From positions 124,001 through 188,000 of the forward strand of contig NZ_FNEI01000006.1 of NCBI RefSeq assembly GCF_900099975.1: a stretch of 64,000 nt of DNA, read 5' to 3'. The stretch comes from Arthrobacter cupressi (lineage in GTDB: Bacteria > Actinomycetota > Actinomycetes > Actinomycetales > Micrococcaceae). The notes below the pieces were generated by a model that was given only the letters and a program-made list of their open reading frames with translations, did not search any database and was not told the origin of the DNA. Positions within the stretch are counted from its first letter, which is position 1. Each line of letters opens with the position of its first letter. Of the stretch, positions 1-10,324 are shown one piece after another. Both the position numbers and the translations under genes were made by a program.

Positions 1-1333
<1,333 letters not shown>

Positions 1334-1427
1334 GGACTCGTCTTTCTGTTCGCAGGCTATGACCTCCCGGAGGCTAGCACCGCGAAAAACCCCGGCGGGC
1401 GAAAATCAGCCGATCTTAACGGTTCCT

Positions 1428-1898
1428 TTACGCCTGTGAACCCGCCGCCCTGCTGACGAGCTCCGCGATCCTGGCCTCGACTTCGGCGGTCAGCTCGGTC
1501 AGGGCGTAGGCGACCGGCCACATGTCGCCGTCGTCGAGTTTGGCCGGATCGTTGAACCCCAGCGTGGAGTAGCGGGTCTTGAACTTGCCCGAACCCTGGA
1601 AGAAGCAGACCACCTTGCCGTCCCTGGCGTACGCGGGCATCCCGTACCAGGTTTTCGGTTCGAGCGCCGGGGCGCTTTCCTTGACGATGGCGTGGATGCG
1701 TTCGGCCATGCCGCGGTCCGGTTCCGGCAGATCGGCGATCTTCGCCAGGACGTCGCTTTCGCCGTCGACCTTTGCCGCCTTGCCGGTGGACCCCCGGCGC
1801 TTTGCGCCCGACTTGAGCTCCTGCGCGCGCTCCTTCATCGCGGCGCGCTCTTCCTCGGTGAAGCCGTCGTAGGACTTGTTCCTGGTGCTCTCCGCCAT
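1428..1898 (-). CDS. DUF1801 (YdhG-like) domain protein
   Basis: This is a 156-residue soluble protein. Residues 1-50 are charged and Lys/Glu-rich. The rest matches my memory of the DUF1801/YdhG fold, with the characteristic run [20 protein letters not shown] followed by a Lys-Phe-Lys-Thr-Arg segment. Bacillus YdhG/Fra-type relatives have been called intracellular iron chaperones, but that role cannot be read from this sequence. It lies between the permease and the GntR gene on the same strand, with 93 bases on its upstream side, so it probably has its own promoter. The family call is fairly secure and the function is unknown. Confidence 0.75.
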   Translation of the reverse strand: MAESTRNKSYDGFTEEERAAMKERAQELKSGAKRRGSTGKAAKVDGESDVLAKIADLPEPDRGMAERIHAIVKESAPALEPKTWYGMPAYARDGKVVCFFQGSGKFKTRYSTLGFNDPAKLDDGDMWPVAYALTELTAEVEARIAELVSRAAGSQA

Positions 1899-1991
1899 GG
1901 CCGTTCCCCTTAAGAGTGGTGTGTGTAACCCACCCTACGCATGGGCCACGACGGCGGCTTCTCCGGAACTGCTCGATCGGAAACTCGCCCG

Positions 1992-2660
1992 CTACTCCCC
2001 GTGAACAGTGAGCTGCTGCTCCTCGGAGCGGTTGAGGTAGGCGAGGAGGAGTTCGCCGGCCCGCTCGAGCTCGCCGGCTTCGAGGGCGGCGCAAATGGCG
2101 TCATTCTCCTCGAGCCAGCCGCTGTAGAAGTGCGCATCCGCGGTGGCCTTGTGGAAGTACAGGCGCATCTCGGCCAGCACGTGTTTCATGATCGTGTCCA
2201 GCCGTTTGCTTTCGGCCAGGGCCACGATGGCGCCGTGGAAGTGCTGGTTGGCGCTGCCCAGAGCGTCGTTGTCTTCGGCCGCGGCGGCGCGCTTGCCCTC
2301 GTCGACGGCCGCACGGACTGCCGCTACCCGCTCGGCGCTCCCGCCGCCCCGGATCGAGCTCACCTCGATTGCCCGGCGCACGGTGTAGAGATCGTGGATA
2401 TCCCCGGCTTCGAGGGTGGCCACGAAGACGCCGCGGTTGGGCTGGCGGACCACGAGCCGTTCGCTGGCGAGCTCGGCAAAGGCCTCCCGAACGGTGTTCC
2501 GCGAAACACCCAGATCCTCGGCGATGGTGGCCTCGGTGAGCCGGGCGCCGGGCAGGAGCATGCCTTCGGCGAGCTGGTAGCGCAGCTCTTCGGCCACGCG
2601 CTCGGCCACGGACGGCACGGCGACGCGAACGCGGGCGCTGCCGGTCTGGGTAGGTGCCAT
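1992..2660 (-). CDS. GntR family regulator, FadR/FCD subfamily
   Basis: This is a 222-residue transcription factor. The N-terminal winged helix (about residues 16-80) contains the helix-turn-helix [20 protein letters not shown]. The C-terminal half (about 88-215) is an all-helical FCD ligand domain with the usual acidic and His residues ([11 protein letters not shown], then a second His in LYFHK). It is transcribed away from the 5-oxoproline operon that starts at 2767, so it most likely represses that operon and itself from the shared 106-base region and responds to 5-oxoproline or a related metabolite. That role is inferred from position. Confidence 0.85.
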   Translation of the reverse strand: MAPTQTGSARVRVAVPSVAERVAEELRYQLAEGMLLPGARLTEATIAEDLGVSRNTVREAFAELASERLVVRQPNRGVFVATLEAGDIHDLYTVRRAIEVSSIRGGGSAERVAAVRAAVDEGKRAAAAEDNDALGSANQHFHGAIVALAESKRLDTIMKHVLAEMRLYFHKATADAHFYSGWLEENDAICAALEAGELERAGELLLAYLNRSEEQQLTVHGE

Positions 2661-2766
2661 GACACGAATTTACACGATCGTCACATCTTCGGATCGAAGA
2701 ATCGTTGAACAATTCGACAATGTAGTGCATCCTAGATGGACCACATCCGATGAGATAGGGATCACA
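2661..2766. promoter_or_regulatory. Divergent promoter region with two adjacent dyads
   Basis: This AT-richer spacer separates the GntR gene from pxpA. Two dyads abut. One is TCTTCG-GAT-CGAAGA at 2686-2700. The other is ATCGTTGAACAAT at 2701-2713, which has the GTT-N-AAC symmetry typical of FadR-type GntR operators. Either could be the autoregulatory operator that also controls the oxoproline operon. Confidence 0.5.
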
Positions 2767-3525
2767 ATGGCAAGCATCGACCTGAACAGCGACGTCGGGG
2801 AGTCCTTCGGACGCTGGACCCTTGGCGACGATTCCGCGATGTTCGAGTCCGTTTCCAGCGCCAACGTGGCGTGCGGTTTCCACGCCGGCGACCCCAGCGT
2901 CATCCGCGCCACCACCGCGAAGGCGGCCCAGGCCGGCGTCGTGATCGGTGCGCACGTGGGCTACCGGGACTTGGCAGGCTTCGGCCGCCGCTTCCTGGAC
3001 GTCGACCCCAAGGAGCTGGCCGACGACGTCGTGTACCAGATCGGCGCACTGCAAGCCCTGGCGGCCACCGCCGGAACCCGGGTCAAGTACGTGAAGCCGC
3101 ACGGCGGCCTCTACAACGCGATCGTCAAGCACACCGCCCAGGCCCAAGCCGTCGTCGACGCCGTCAAGGCAGTGGACCCCGGCCTGGCGATCCTTGGCCT
3201 CCCTGGCTCGGAGGTCCTGCGCCTGGCCGAAAAGTCCGGCCTGCGGCCGGTGACCGAAGCGTTCGCTGACCGTGCCTACAACCCGGATGGAACCCTCGTT
3301 TCGCGCACCCTGCCGGGAGCCGTCCTGCACGATCCCGCAGAGGTCGCCCAGCATGTGCTGCGGATGGCCACCGAACGGCGGATCATGGCAATCGACGGCA
3401 CCATCCTCAATGTCCGCGCGGAAAGCATCTGCGTGCATGGTGACTCACCGGGCGCCGTGGCCATGGCCACCGCCGTGAAGTCCGCCCTCAGCGACGCCGG
3501 CGTCAGCATCGCCTCCTTCGCCTGA
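2767..3525 (+). CDS. pxpA: 5-oxoprolinase subunit A (LamB/YcsF family)
   Basis: This is a 252-residue cytosolic protein of the LamB/YcsF family, the usual length for PxpA. With PxpB and PxpC it forms the ATP-dependent prokaryotic 5-oxoprolinase that opens 5-oxo-L-proline to L-glutamate. Family motifs are visible: [11 protein letters not shown] near the N-terminus, [11 protein letters not shown] near residue 37 and KPHGGLYN near residue 113, which supply acidic and His residues to the active site. The ATG at 2767 was chosen because the upstream in-frame extension reads through the promoter region. It is the first gene of an operon with the MFS transporter (61 bases on), the fused pxpBC and a biotin carboxylase. 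Confidence 0.93.
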   Translation: MASIDLNSDVGESFGRWTLGDDSAMFESVSSANVACGFHAGDPSVIRATTAKAAQAGVVIGAHVGYRDLAGFGRRFLDVDPKELADDVVYQIGALQALAATAGTRVKYVKPHGGLYNAIVKHTAQAQAVVDAVKAVDPGLAILGLPGSEVLRLAEKSGLRPVTEAFADRAYNPDGTLVSRTLPGAVLHDPAEVAQHVLRMATERRIMAIDGTILNVRAESICVHGDSPGAVAMATAVKSALSDAGVSIASFA

Positions 3526-3585
3526 ATCCGTTCCCCTAGGAACCCCCCAAAACCCCAGCAAAACCCTCATCCCCCGGAGGAAACC

Positions 3586-4920
3586 ATGACCACCAACAGC
3601 AAGGCACGTGCCGTGACAAGGAAGCCACCGGCCGGCGCCCTCAAGGCGTACATCGCCAGCCTCACCGGCACCTCGCTGGAGTACTACGACTTCGCCATCT
3701 ACTCCGTGGCCTCGGCCCTGGTGTTTCCCAAGATCTTCTTCCCGGCGGGCGATGAGTTCGTGGGCCTGCTGCTTTCCTTCTCCGCTTTCGCCGTGGGCTA
3801 CCTGGCCCGCCCGATCGGCGGCGTGGTGTTCGGCCGGCTCGGCGACAAGATCGGCCGCAAGTACGTGCTGGTCTTCACCCTGGTCCTCATCGGCGTGGCC
3901 ACCGTCCTTATCGGTGCCCTGCCGGACTACTCGGTGATCGGCATTGCCGCCCCCACCATCCTGGTGCTGCTGCGCCTGGCCCAGGGCATCGGCGTCGGCG
4001 GGGAATGGGGCGGCGCGGTGCTGCTCTCCAGCGAATTCGGCGACCCCAACAAGCGCGGATTCTGGTCTTCCGCGGCCCAGATCGGCCCGCCCGCCGGCAA
4101 CCTGCTGGCCAACGGCGTGCTGGCCGTCCTCGCCGCCTCCCTCAGCAACGAAGCCTTCCTCTCCTGGGGCTGGCGCGTGGCGTTCCTCGCCTCTGCCGTG
4201 CTGGTGGCCTTCGGCCTGCTGATCCGCCTCAAGCTCGAGGAAACCCCGGTGTTCAAGGCCATCCAGGCCCACGGCGACCGGCCCAAGGCCCCCATCAAGG
4301 AGGTCTTCACCACCGAACCCAAGGCGCTCATCTCCGCCGCCCTGTCCCGCGTCTGCCCGGACGTCCTGTACGCCCTCTTCACCGTGTTCGTGGCCGTCTA
4401 CGCCACCAAGGAACTGGGCATGACCACCGGAAACGTGCTCGCCGCCATCCTGATCGGCTCCGCATTCCAGCTGTTCCTCATTCCGCTTGCCGGCGCCACG
4501 ACGGACCGCTTCAACCGCCGCCTCGTCTACGGCGTCACCGCCGCAGCCACGGCCGCGTTCATCCCGCTGTTCTTCCTGATGATCCAGGGCAAGTCCGTGG
4601 TGATGCTGACCATCGGCGTGGTGATCGGTCTGGCCCTGCACGCCTTCATGTACGGCCCGCAGGCCGCCTACATCACCGAACAGTTCCCGGCCCGCCTGCG
4701 CTACGCCGGCAGCTCCCTGGCCTACACCCTGGCCGGCGTAATCGGCGGCGCCGTGGCACCGATCATCTTCACCGCGCTCTACGGTGCGGCCGGCGGCGGC
4801 TGGTGGCTGATCGCGCTCTACCTGCTCCTGGCCTCCGTGGTGACGGTAGTGGGCCTGCTGCTCGGACGCGACCCGCAGCCCGAGGAGGACGTCCGGCTCC
4901 TGCAGGACGCCCAGGCCTGA
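3586..4920 (+). CDS. MFS transporter, metabolite:H+ symporter type
   Basis: This is a 444-residue, 12-span major facilitator protein of the metabolite:H+ symporter group. It has LEYYDFAIYS at the start of the first span (residues 31-40) and the classical loop 2-3 signature GRLGDKIGRKY at 83-93. It follows a good ribosome binding site (GGAGG). Its position between pxpA and the fused pxpBC gene argues for uptake of 5-oxoproline or a close relative as a substrate for the operon. Family members are known to carry organic acids, proline and betaine, so the exact substrate is an inference. Confidence 0.88.
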   Translation: MTTNSKARAVTRKPPAGALKAYIASLTGTSLEYYDFAIYSVASALVFPKIFFPAGDEFVGLLLSFSAFAVGYLARPIGGVVFGRLGDKIGRKYVLVFTLVLIGVATVLIGALPDYSVIGIAAPTILVLLRLAQGIGVGGEWGGAVLLSSEFGDPNKRGFWSSAAQIGPPAGNLLANGVLAVLAASLSNEAFLSWGWRVAFLASAVLVAFGLLIRLKLEETPVFKAIQAHGDRPKAPIKEVFTTEPKALISAALSRVCPDVLYALFTVFVAVYATKELGMTTGNVLAAILIGSAFQLFLIPLAGATTDRFNRRLVYGVTAAATAAFIPLFFLMIQGKSVVMLTIGVVIGLALHAFMYGPQAAYITEQFPARLRYAGSSLAYTLAGVIGGAVAPIIFTALYGAAGGGWWLIALYLLLASVVTVVGLLLGRDPQPEEDVRLLQDAQA

Positions 4921-4954
4921 GCGGTCGCATAAGTTGAACTGAGTGAGGAAACCG

Positions 4955-6592
4955 ATGATGGAAACCGGGATGCAGACCGTCCACAAGGTGCGCTCCGTGC
5001 GGCCGGTGGGGACCCGCGCGGTGCTCGCCGAGCTGGACGGCATGCAGGATGTGCTGGCACTGCAGTCGCTGCTGGCGGCCTCCCCGCTGCCGGGGCAGCT
5101 GGACGTGCTGGCCGCCGCCGAAACCGTGATGGTGGTTGCCGAATCCGCGGCCGCTGCCCGCGCCATCGGATCCCGGCTGCTGGAGCTGGAGCTTGCGGGT
5201 CCGGTGGAAACCGACAGCGCCCTGGTGGTCATCGATACTGTGTACGACGGCGAGGACCTCGCCGAAGTCGCCGGGCTCACCGGCCTGGGTGTGGACGGCG
5301 TCATCGCCGCCCACACCGGGCAGCTCTGGACCGTGGCCTTCGCCGGCTTCGCGCCGGGCTTCGGCTACATGGTGAGCGAGAACCAGCTCCTGGAAGTGCC
5401 GCGCCGTTCCACCCCGCGCACCGCGGTTCCCGCCGGTTCCGTGGCCCTGGCCGGCAACTACTCGGCCGTGTACCCGCGGCGTTCCCCGGGGGGCTGGCAG
5501 CTGATCGGCCGCACGGCCGCCCGCATGTGGGACCTCGACCGCCCGCAGCCCGCACTCGTCCGGCCGGGGGACCGGGTGCAGTACCGGGCCGTGCGCGAAC
5601 TCGTTGACGTGTCGCCGGCTGCTGCCCCCGCGGCCGCTGCCGAGCCCGCCACCGGGATCCGCATCGTGGCCCCCGGCGCGTTGAGCCTCATCCAGGACCT
5701 GGGCCGCCGTGGCCATGGCGGCCTGGGAGTTTCGGCCGCCGGCGCCTTGGACCGGGCCTCGATCCGCCGTGCCAACCGGCTCGTGGGCAACAAGGCCTCC
5801 GCCGCCGCTATCGAAACCGTCAACGGCGGGCTCACCATCCAGGCCGTGGGGGACCAGGTGATCGCCGTGGCCGGTGCGCCGTCGAGCCTCACCATCACGC
5901 CGCCGTCGGGCCTTGCGGAAAACGACGACGACGGCGGGCCCGCCGGCCAGCCCCGCACCGTTCCGATGGCTGCGCCGTTCGCGCTGCTCGACGGCGAGAC
6001 CCTCACCGTCGGCGCCCCGGAGGCCGGCTTCCGCAGCTACCTCGCCGTCCGCGGCGGGGCGGACCTGCCCGCCGTCCTCGGCAGCCGCTCCACCGACACG
6101 CTCTCCGGAATCGGGCCCGCGCCCCTGGCCGCCGGGCAGCTGCTCGCCGTCGGGCAGGACACCGAATCCACCGCCGTCGGGAGCCCCGAGCTGCAGCCCG
6201 ACTTCCCGGAACCCGGCAGCGTCACGGTGCTGGACATCGTTCCCGGCCCGCGTGACGACTGGTTCGACCTTTCCGAACTCGAGTCCCTGTGCAGCCAGGA
6301 ATGGGAGGCCACCCCGCAGTCCAACCGGGTAGGCATGCGCCTGGCCGGCGAGCCGCTCCAGCGCAGCCGCGACGGCGAGCTCCCGAGCGAAGGCACCATG
6401 GCCGGGGCCATCCAGATCCCGCCCGCCGGGCTGCCCGTCCTCTTCCTGGCCGACCACCCGATCACCGGCGGCTACCCCGTGATCGGGGTGGTCATTGACG
6501 AACACCTGGACCGCGCCGCGCAGGTCCCCATCGGCGGGAGCATCCGTTTCCGCGTTTCCCCCGCCCTCGGCACGAAAGAAGTGAGCAAGTAA
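4955..6592 (+). CDS. pxpBC: Fused 5-oxoprolinase subunits B and C (KipI-KipA fusion)
   Basis: This is a 545-residue protein that joins two subunits usually encoded separately. Residues 1 to about 215 are the KipI/PxpB (CT_C_D) domain with the hallmark GFAPGFGYM at 131-139. An Ala-rich linker (about 218-232) leads into the KipA/PxpC (CT_A_B) domain, which begins [17 protein letters not shown]. Both domains are homologous to the carboxyltransferase part of urea carboxylase. ATG 4955 was preferred over a GTG at 4943 because TGAGGAA lies six bases before it. The stop overlaps the next gene's ATG in TAATG, which implies translational coupling to the biotin carboxylase. Confidence 0.9.
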   Translation: MMETGMQTVHKVRSVRPVGTRAVLAELDGMQDVLALQSLLAASPLPGQLDVLAAAETVMVVAESAAAARAIGSRLLELELAGPVETDSALVVIDTVYDGEDLAEVAGLTGLGVDGVIAAHTGQLWTVAFAGFAPGFGYMVSENQLLEVPRRSTPRTAVPAGSVALAGNYSAVYPRRSPGGWQLIGRTAARMWDLDRPQPALVRPGDRVQYRAVRELVDVSPAAAPAAAAEPATGIRIVAPGALSLIQDLGRRGHGGLGVSAAGALDRASIRRANRLVGNKASAAAIETVNGGLTIQAVGDQVIAVAGAPSSLTITPPSGLAENDDDGGPAGQPRTVPMAAPFALLDGETLTVGAPEAGFRSYLAVRGGADLPAVLGSRSTDTLSGIGPAPLAAGQLLAVGQDTESTAVGSPELQPDFPEPGSVTVLDIVPGPRDDWFDLSELESLCSQEWEATPQSNRVGMRLAGEPLQRSRDGELPSEGTMAGAIQIPPAGLPVLFLADHPITGGYPVIGVVIDEHLDRAAQVPIGGSIRFRVSPALGTKEVSK

Positions 6593-8361
6593 TGCGCAAG
6601 GTCCTGATCGCGAACCGCGGCGAAATCGCCGTCCGGATTGCCCGTGCCTGCGAAGACGCCGGCCTCGCGTCCGTGGCCGTCTACGCGGACATCGACGCCG
6701 ATGCCATGCACGTCGGCGCCGCGTCCGAGGCCTTCAGCCTGGGCGGCAACAGCCCGGCCGATACCTACCTGAACATCCCCAAGCTGCTTCGAATCGCGCA
6801 GACTTCCGGCGCCGACGCCGTCCACCCCGGCTACGGTTTCCTCTCCGAAAACGCGGACTTCGCGCAGGCAGTGCTCGACGCCGGACTGGCCTGGATCGGC
6901 CCCTCGCCGGAGGCGATCCGGCAGCTGGGCAACAAGATCACCGCCCGCGAAATCGCCGTCCGTGCGGGCGCCCCGCTGGTGGCCGGCAGCGACGGGCCCG
7001 TGGCCTCGGCCGCCGAGGCCCGTGCCTTCGCCGAAGAACACGGGCTGCCCGTGGCCATCAAGGCGGCGTTCGGCGGCGGCGGACGCGGCCTGAAGGTGGT
7101 CCGCGAGCTGGCCGAGGTGGAGGAAGCCTTCGACTCCGCGGTGCGCGAAGCCGTGGTGGCCTTCGGCCGCGGGGAATGCTTCGTGGAGCAGTACCTGGAC
7201 CGGCCTCGGCACGTCGAGGCGCAGGTGATTGCCGATACCCACGGGAACGTGGTGGTGGTCGGCACGCGCGACTGCTCCCTGCAGCGCCGCCACCAGAAGC
7301 TGGTGGAGGAGGCCCCCGCGCCCTTCCTGACTGCCGGGCAGCGTGAGTCGATCTACACCGCGGCCAAGGCGATCTGCCGGGAAGCCGGCTACACCGGGGC
7401 CGGAACTGTGGAATTCCTGGTTTCGGCCGGCGGCGCTGTGGCGTTCCTGGAAGTCAACACCCGGCTGCAGGTGGAGCACCCGATCACCGAGGAAACCTCC
7501 GGGATCGACCTGGTGCAGGAGCAGCTCCGGATCGCCGCCGGGCTTCCCCTGAACCTTCTGTCTGACCCGGAGCCGCGCGGGCATTCCTTCGAATTCCGCC
7601 TCAATGCCGAGGACGTGGGACGGGGCTTCCTGCCCTCCCCGGGCACGGTTTCTGGCTTTGTGGGGCCGACCGGCCCGGGCATCCGCCTGGATACCGGCGT
7701 GCGCGCAGGCTCCGTGGTGCCGCCGCAGTTCGACTCCCTGCTGGCCAAGCTGGTGGTCACCGGCGCGGACCGGCAGCAGGCCATCCGCCGTGCCCGCCGT
7801 GCCCTGGCCGAGATGGAGATTTCCGGGCTGGCGACCGTGCTGCCGTTCCACCGGGCCGTGCTCGAGGCGCCGGAATTCACCTCCCCGGAGGGTCTGGGCG
7901 TGCACACCCGTTGGATCGAGACCGAGTTCGCCGACCGCATTCCCGTCGACCCCGAGTACAGCCCCGTGGCCCCCTCCGGTGAGCGCCGCACGATCACGGT
8001 GGATGTGGACGGCAAGCGCCTGGCCGTGGGCCTGCCCGCTGATCTGCTGGACGGCTGGGCCCGTTCCGGCGGTTCCCTTTCGGGGGTTTCGTTCGCGCCC
8101 GACGGCGGTGCTTCCTTTGGGGCCGACGCTGCCGGTGCCGCTCTGCCTGAGTCCGCCGTGGTGTCCGGCATGGCCGGCACCGTGGTGAAGTGGCTGGTGG
8201 AGCCCGGCGCTCCGGTTGCCGCGGGCGATCCGCTGGTGGTCCTCGAAGCGATGAAGATGGAGACCCAGGTGCCCGCGCACCGTGGCGGAACGCTCGCCTC
8301 GGTGGAGTCAGCGGCGGGCGGCGTGGTGTCCGTCGGCTCGGTGCTGGGACATATCGAGTAG
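6592..8361 (+). CDS. Biotin carboxylase fused to biotin carrier domain
   Basis: This is a 589-residue AccC-like enzyme. It has the biotin carboxylase N-terminal domain (1-110), an ATP-grasp domain with the glycine loop GGGGRG (161-166) and [10 protein letters not shown] (287-296), a C-terminal carboxylase domain, and a biotinyl domain at the C-terminus with EAMKMET, putting the biotinylated lysine near residue 555. It would carboxylate biotin using ATP and bicarbonate. No acyl-CoA carboxyltransferase gene is nearby. It is translationally coupled to pxpBC, whose domains are carboxyltransferase homologues, so the natural partner is probably that protein and not an acetyl-CoA carboxylase. The partner assignment is inferred. 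Confidence 0.9.
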   Translation: MRKVLIANRGEIAVRIARACEDAGLASVAVYADIDADAMHVGAASEAFSLGGNSPADTYLNIPKLLRIAQTSGADAVHPGYGFLSENADFAQAVLDAGLAWIGPSPEAIRQLGNKITAREIAVRAGAPLVAGSDGPVASAAEARAFAEEHGLPVAIKAAFGGGGRGLKVVRELAEVEEAFDSAVREAVVAFGRGECFVEQYLDRPRHVEAQVIADTHGNVVVVGTRDCSLQRRHQKLVEEAPAPFLTAGQRESIYTAAKAICREAGYTGAGTVEFLVSAGGAVAFLEVNTRLQVEHPITEETSGIDLVQEQLRIAAGLPLNLLSDPEPRGHSFEFRLNAEDVGRGFLPSPGTVSGFVGPTGPGIRLDTGVRAGSVVPPQFDSLLAKLVVTGADRQQAIRRARRALAEMEISGLATVLPFHRAVLEAPEFTSPEGLGVHTRWIETEFADRIPVDPEYSPVAPSGERRTITVDVDGKRLAVGLPADLLDGWARSGGSLSGVSFAPDGGASFGADAAGAALPESAVVSGMAGTVVKWLVEPGAPVAAGDPLVVLEAMKMETQVPAHRGGTLASVESAAGGVVSVGSVLGHIE

Positions 8362-8363
8362 GG

Positions 8364-8866
8364 CTATCCGGGCTGTCCCGCCTGAATTGGGCGGAGTGCC
8401 CGCGGCGCCGGTTTGAGGCGGAGGAGCCGAATCGACTGCAGCATCAAGGCGAGGTACACGAAGGCCAACCAGAAGACCGGGAATTTCCGCAAGGTAATCG
8501 CGATGTCAATGGCGTTGATGACGGCTAGGACGAGGCATATGCCGGACAAAACTGCAGCCACGATGAGCGGAGCTTTCCCCCAGGAGAGCGCCGGGCCACA
8601 ATGTTCCAAATTCCTGTCGCGAAAATGGCGAGAAGTTGCAGGATGGCTAACGCCGCGTCCAGGGCTTCCTTGCTTCTTTCGTCCCGGTCCATGAGTTCCA
8701 AGACGGGAAAGTATTGTGCATAAAGCCAAGCCGTGGCGGCCGTAGCGATCGCGCCCATGACGAGAAGCCCGATGCCGATGCTCGTCCGTCCCCTGCGGGA
8801 GCGTTTGGAATCGGGGTCTTCCACTGCCGGTGAAATGATTGCCTGCTGCGGGTATTGAGCGCTCAT
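8364..8866 (-). pseudogene. Small four-span membrane protein split by a -1 frame change
   Basis: From the ATG at 8866 one frame encodes two membrane spans and ends in a short nonsense tail near 8525. A second frame, entered near 8577, continues with two more convincing spans (APLIVAAVLSGICLVLAVIN and a later one) and stops at 8364. The switch falls on a run of five G followed by AAAG on the coding strand (8573-8581). One more G would join the halves into about 167 residues. This may be a simple deletion, a sequencing error or programmed slippage, because the heptamer G-GGA-AAG is in the right phase. The protein family is not recognised. Confidence 0.6.
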
Positions 8867-9011
8867 CCTGGGTTCCTTTGGATAGGGGAGTACCCTGATG
8901 CGCCCCCACTGCGAAGAATGTAGCAGTCCGGGTCCTCTTGTGGCGCAGTTTTCTGCGGTCGGTTTTGAAGAATTCGCTACGCTGAAGCCACCATTTGTTG
9001 TCGGCTTTAGG

Positions 9012-9947
9012 ATGGGCCGAATTGTCCTGGGTTCGGTGATGCATTTGCTTCGGTTGGGAGCGGCCTATTTCGCGGTTCAGGCGGCTGCCGGTCTTTTGTG
9101 GTGGGTCCTGGTTTTCACTGTGCCGTTGGTGCGTGAGGCGACGCTTGGCAGCCTGGACCCGGTCATCGTAGCCGTCTTCGACATCCCGCTGTTCGTCATC
9201 GAATCGGCGGTAGCCGGGTTCGGCGTCCGGGCCGCCGCGGCGGTGAGCACGGGCTGGACGGTGATTGTCGCCGTCGTACTGGCCTCCTACGCAACAATCA
9301 CCGGCGAGGCTGGCTGGGGCGTGCTGGCGATGGGTGCGGCCACCGCGGCTTTCCCGGCGGCGCTCTGCGCCGTCCTCCTAGGTCGCATACCCACCGAGCT
9401 GATTCTCCGGGGGCCTTTTGCGTTCCGCCCGGCCAGGCGAGCGGATTCTGCAAACCACGTGGCCACGACATTCGGCCAGCTCGTTGTTTTCTGGGGCTTC
9501 TTCCTGGTGGTGGTTCCGACTGCCATAAGCGCCCTGGAACAGCGGTGGAACGTGGCACTGCCCTTTCCGCCGTTGGCGGCTGGTGCCGGGGCCGTGATCC
9601 TTGTGCTTGCCAGCGTGCTTGGCGTCGCGTCCGCGGTGGCGATGTCCACGAAGGGGGAAGGCACGCCGCTGCCGGCCGCGATGCCGAACCGCCTGGTCAT
9701 CGCCGGCCCGTACCGTTGGGTCCGCAATCCCATGGCCCTGGCCGGCATTGCCCAAGGCGCCGCGATCGGCCTCATCCTGCAGTCCTGGCTTGTTGTCGCA
9801 TACGCGCTTGCGGGGTCGCTGTTCTGGAATTACGCCATCAGGCCGCTGGAGGAATCCGATCTGAAGCAACGGTTCGGCGAGGACTTCGAGCGGTACCGGG
9901 AGGCAGTGCGCTGCTGGATTCCCGGCACTCCTTGCGCCAAGACATAG
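9012..9947 (+). CDS. Isoprenylcysteine methyltransferase-like (PEMT/ICMT) membrane protein
   Basis: This is a membrane protein of about 311 residues. Roughly seven hydrophobic spans precede a C-terminal segment, ending in LVIAGPYRWVRNPMALAGIAQGAAIG and LKQRFGEDFERYREAVRCWIPG, that is the hallmark of the phospholipid/isoprenylcysteine methyltransferase superfamily. This predicts an S-adenosylmethionine-dependent methyl transfer in the membrane with an unknown acceptor. The ATG at 9012 was chosen over 8898 because the first 38 residues of the longer frame look non-coding and overlap promoter-like sequence. Its stop lies inside the arsR operator, but nothing in the sequence ties it to arsenic. 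Confidence 0.75.
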   Translation: MGRIVLGSVMHLLRLGAAYFAVQAAAGLLWWVLVFTVPLVREATLGSLDPVIVAVFDIPLFVIESAVAGFGVRAAAAVSTGWTVIVAVVLASYATITGEAGWGVLAMGAATAAFPAALCAVLLGRIPTELILRGPFAFRPARRADSANHVATTFGQLVVFWGFFLVVVPTAISALEQRWNVALPFPPLAAGAGAVILVLASVLGVASAVAMSTKGEGTPLPAAMPNRLVIAGPYRWVRNPMALAGIAQGAAIGLILQSWLVVAYALAGSLFWNYAIRPLEESDLKQRFGEDFERYREAVRCWIPGTPCAKT

Positions 9948-9977
9948 ATGAGTGTAGATATTTACATGTGTCTATGT
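9942..9977 (+). promoter_or_regulatory. Probable ArsR operator overlapping the arsR start
   Basis: This is a 36-base imperfect dyad. The outer arms ACATAGA and TCTATGT are perfect inverted repeats, and an inner TGTA/TACA pair extends the symmetry around a centre at 9959-9960. It is strikingly AT-rich against the GC-rich surroundings and overlaps both the stop of the upstream gene and the arsR start codon. It is most likely where ArsR blocks transcription of the arsenic operon. Confidence 0.62.
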
Positions 9978-10324
9978 CTCTTGAACTGACCCCGGTGCAG
10001 GCGGTCGCGTGCTGTTCCCCGCTTTCCCGCGAGCCGCTGTCCGAAGACGCCGCTGAGCAGGCCTCGGTGGTCCTGAAGGCGCTGGGCGATCCGGTGCGGC
10101 TCCGTCTGATGTCCCTGGTGGCGTCGCACGAAGGTGGCGAGGCCTGCGTCTGCGACCTCAACGATGCCTTCGACCTCTCCCAGCCCACCATCAGCCACCA
10201 CCTGAAGGTCCTCCATGATGTGGGCCTGCTGGACCGCGAGAAACGCGGCGTGTGGGTGTACTACCGCGCCCGCAGCGAGGTGCTGCAGAACCTGGCGTCC
10301 CTGATCGGAGGGCAGGCCGGGTGA
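9974..10324 (+). CDS. arsR: ArsR family arsenic-responsive repressor
   Basis: This is a 116-residue winged-helix repressor. The recognition helix is in LSQPTISHHLKVL, and the metal box reads ACVCDL with Cys58 and Cys60. There is also a vicinal pair Cys13-Cys14 near the N-terminus. This layout matches Corynebacterium glutamicum ArsR, where an N-terminal Cys pair and one Cys in the DNA-binding helix bind arsenite. The ATG at 9974 lies inside the dyad operator; a GTG at 9968 is possible. Its last bases overlap the GTG of the aquaporin gene. It should repress the operon from here to 13428 and release it on As(III) binding. Confidence 0.9.
   Translation: MSLELTPVQAVACCSPLSREPLSEDAAEQASVVLKALGDPVRLRLMSLVASHEGGEACVCDLNDAFDLSQPTISHHLKVLHDVGLLDREKRGVWVYYRARSEVLQNLASLIGGQAG

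Noticed and set aside
2101..8280. Several long minus-strand reading frames opposite the oxoproline operon
   Set aside because: They are frame shadows of strongly coding plus-strand genes in GC-rich DNA. Their translations are His/Gly/Arg-rich without motifs, whereas the plus strand has complete enzyme signatures.
6592..8361. Acetyl-CoA/propionyl-CoA carboxylase alpha subunit as a sufficient label
   Set aside because: No acyl-CoA carboxyltransferase gene lies nearby and the gene is coupled to pxpBC. The label was broadened to biotin carboxylase fused to a carrier.
8898..9011. Longer N-terminus for the methyltransferase-like gene
   Set aside because: The extra 38 residues are low in GC3 and include promoter-like AT stretches; the hydrophobic domain begins just after the ATG at 9012.
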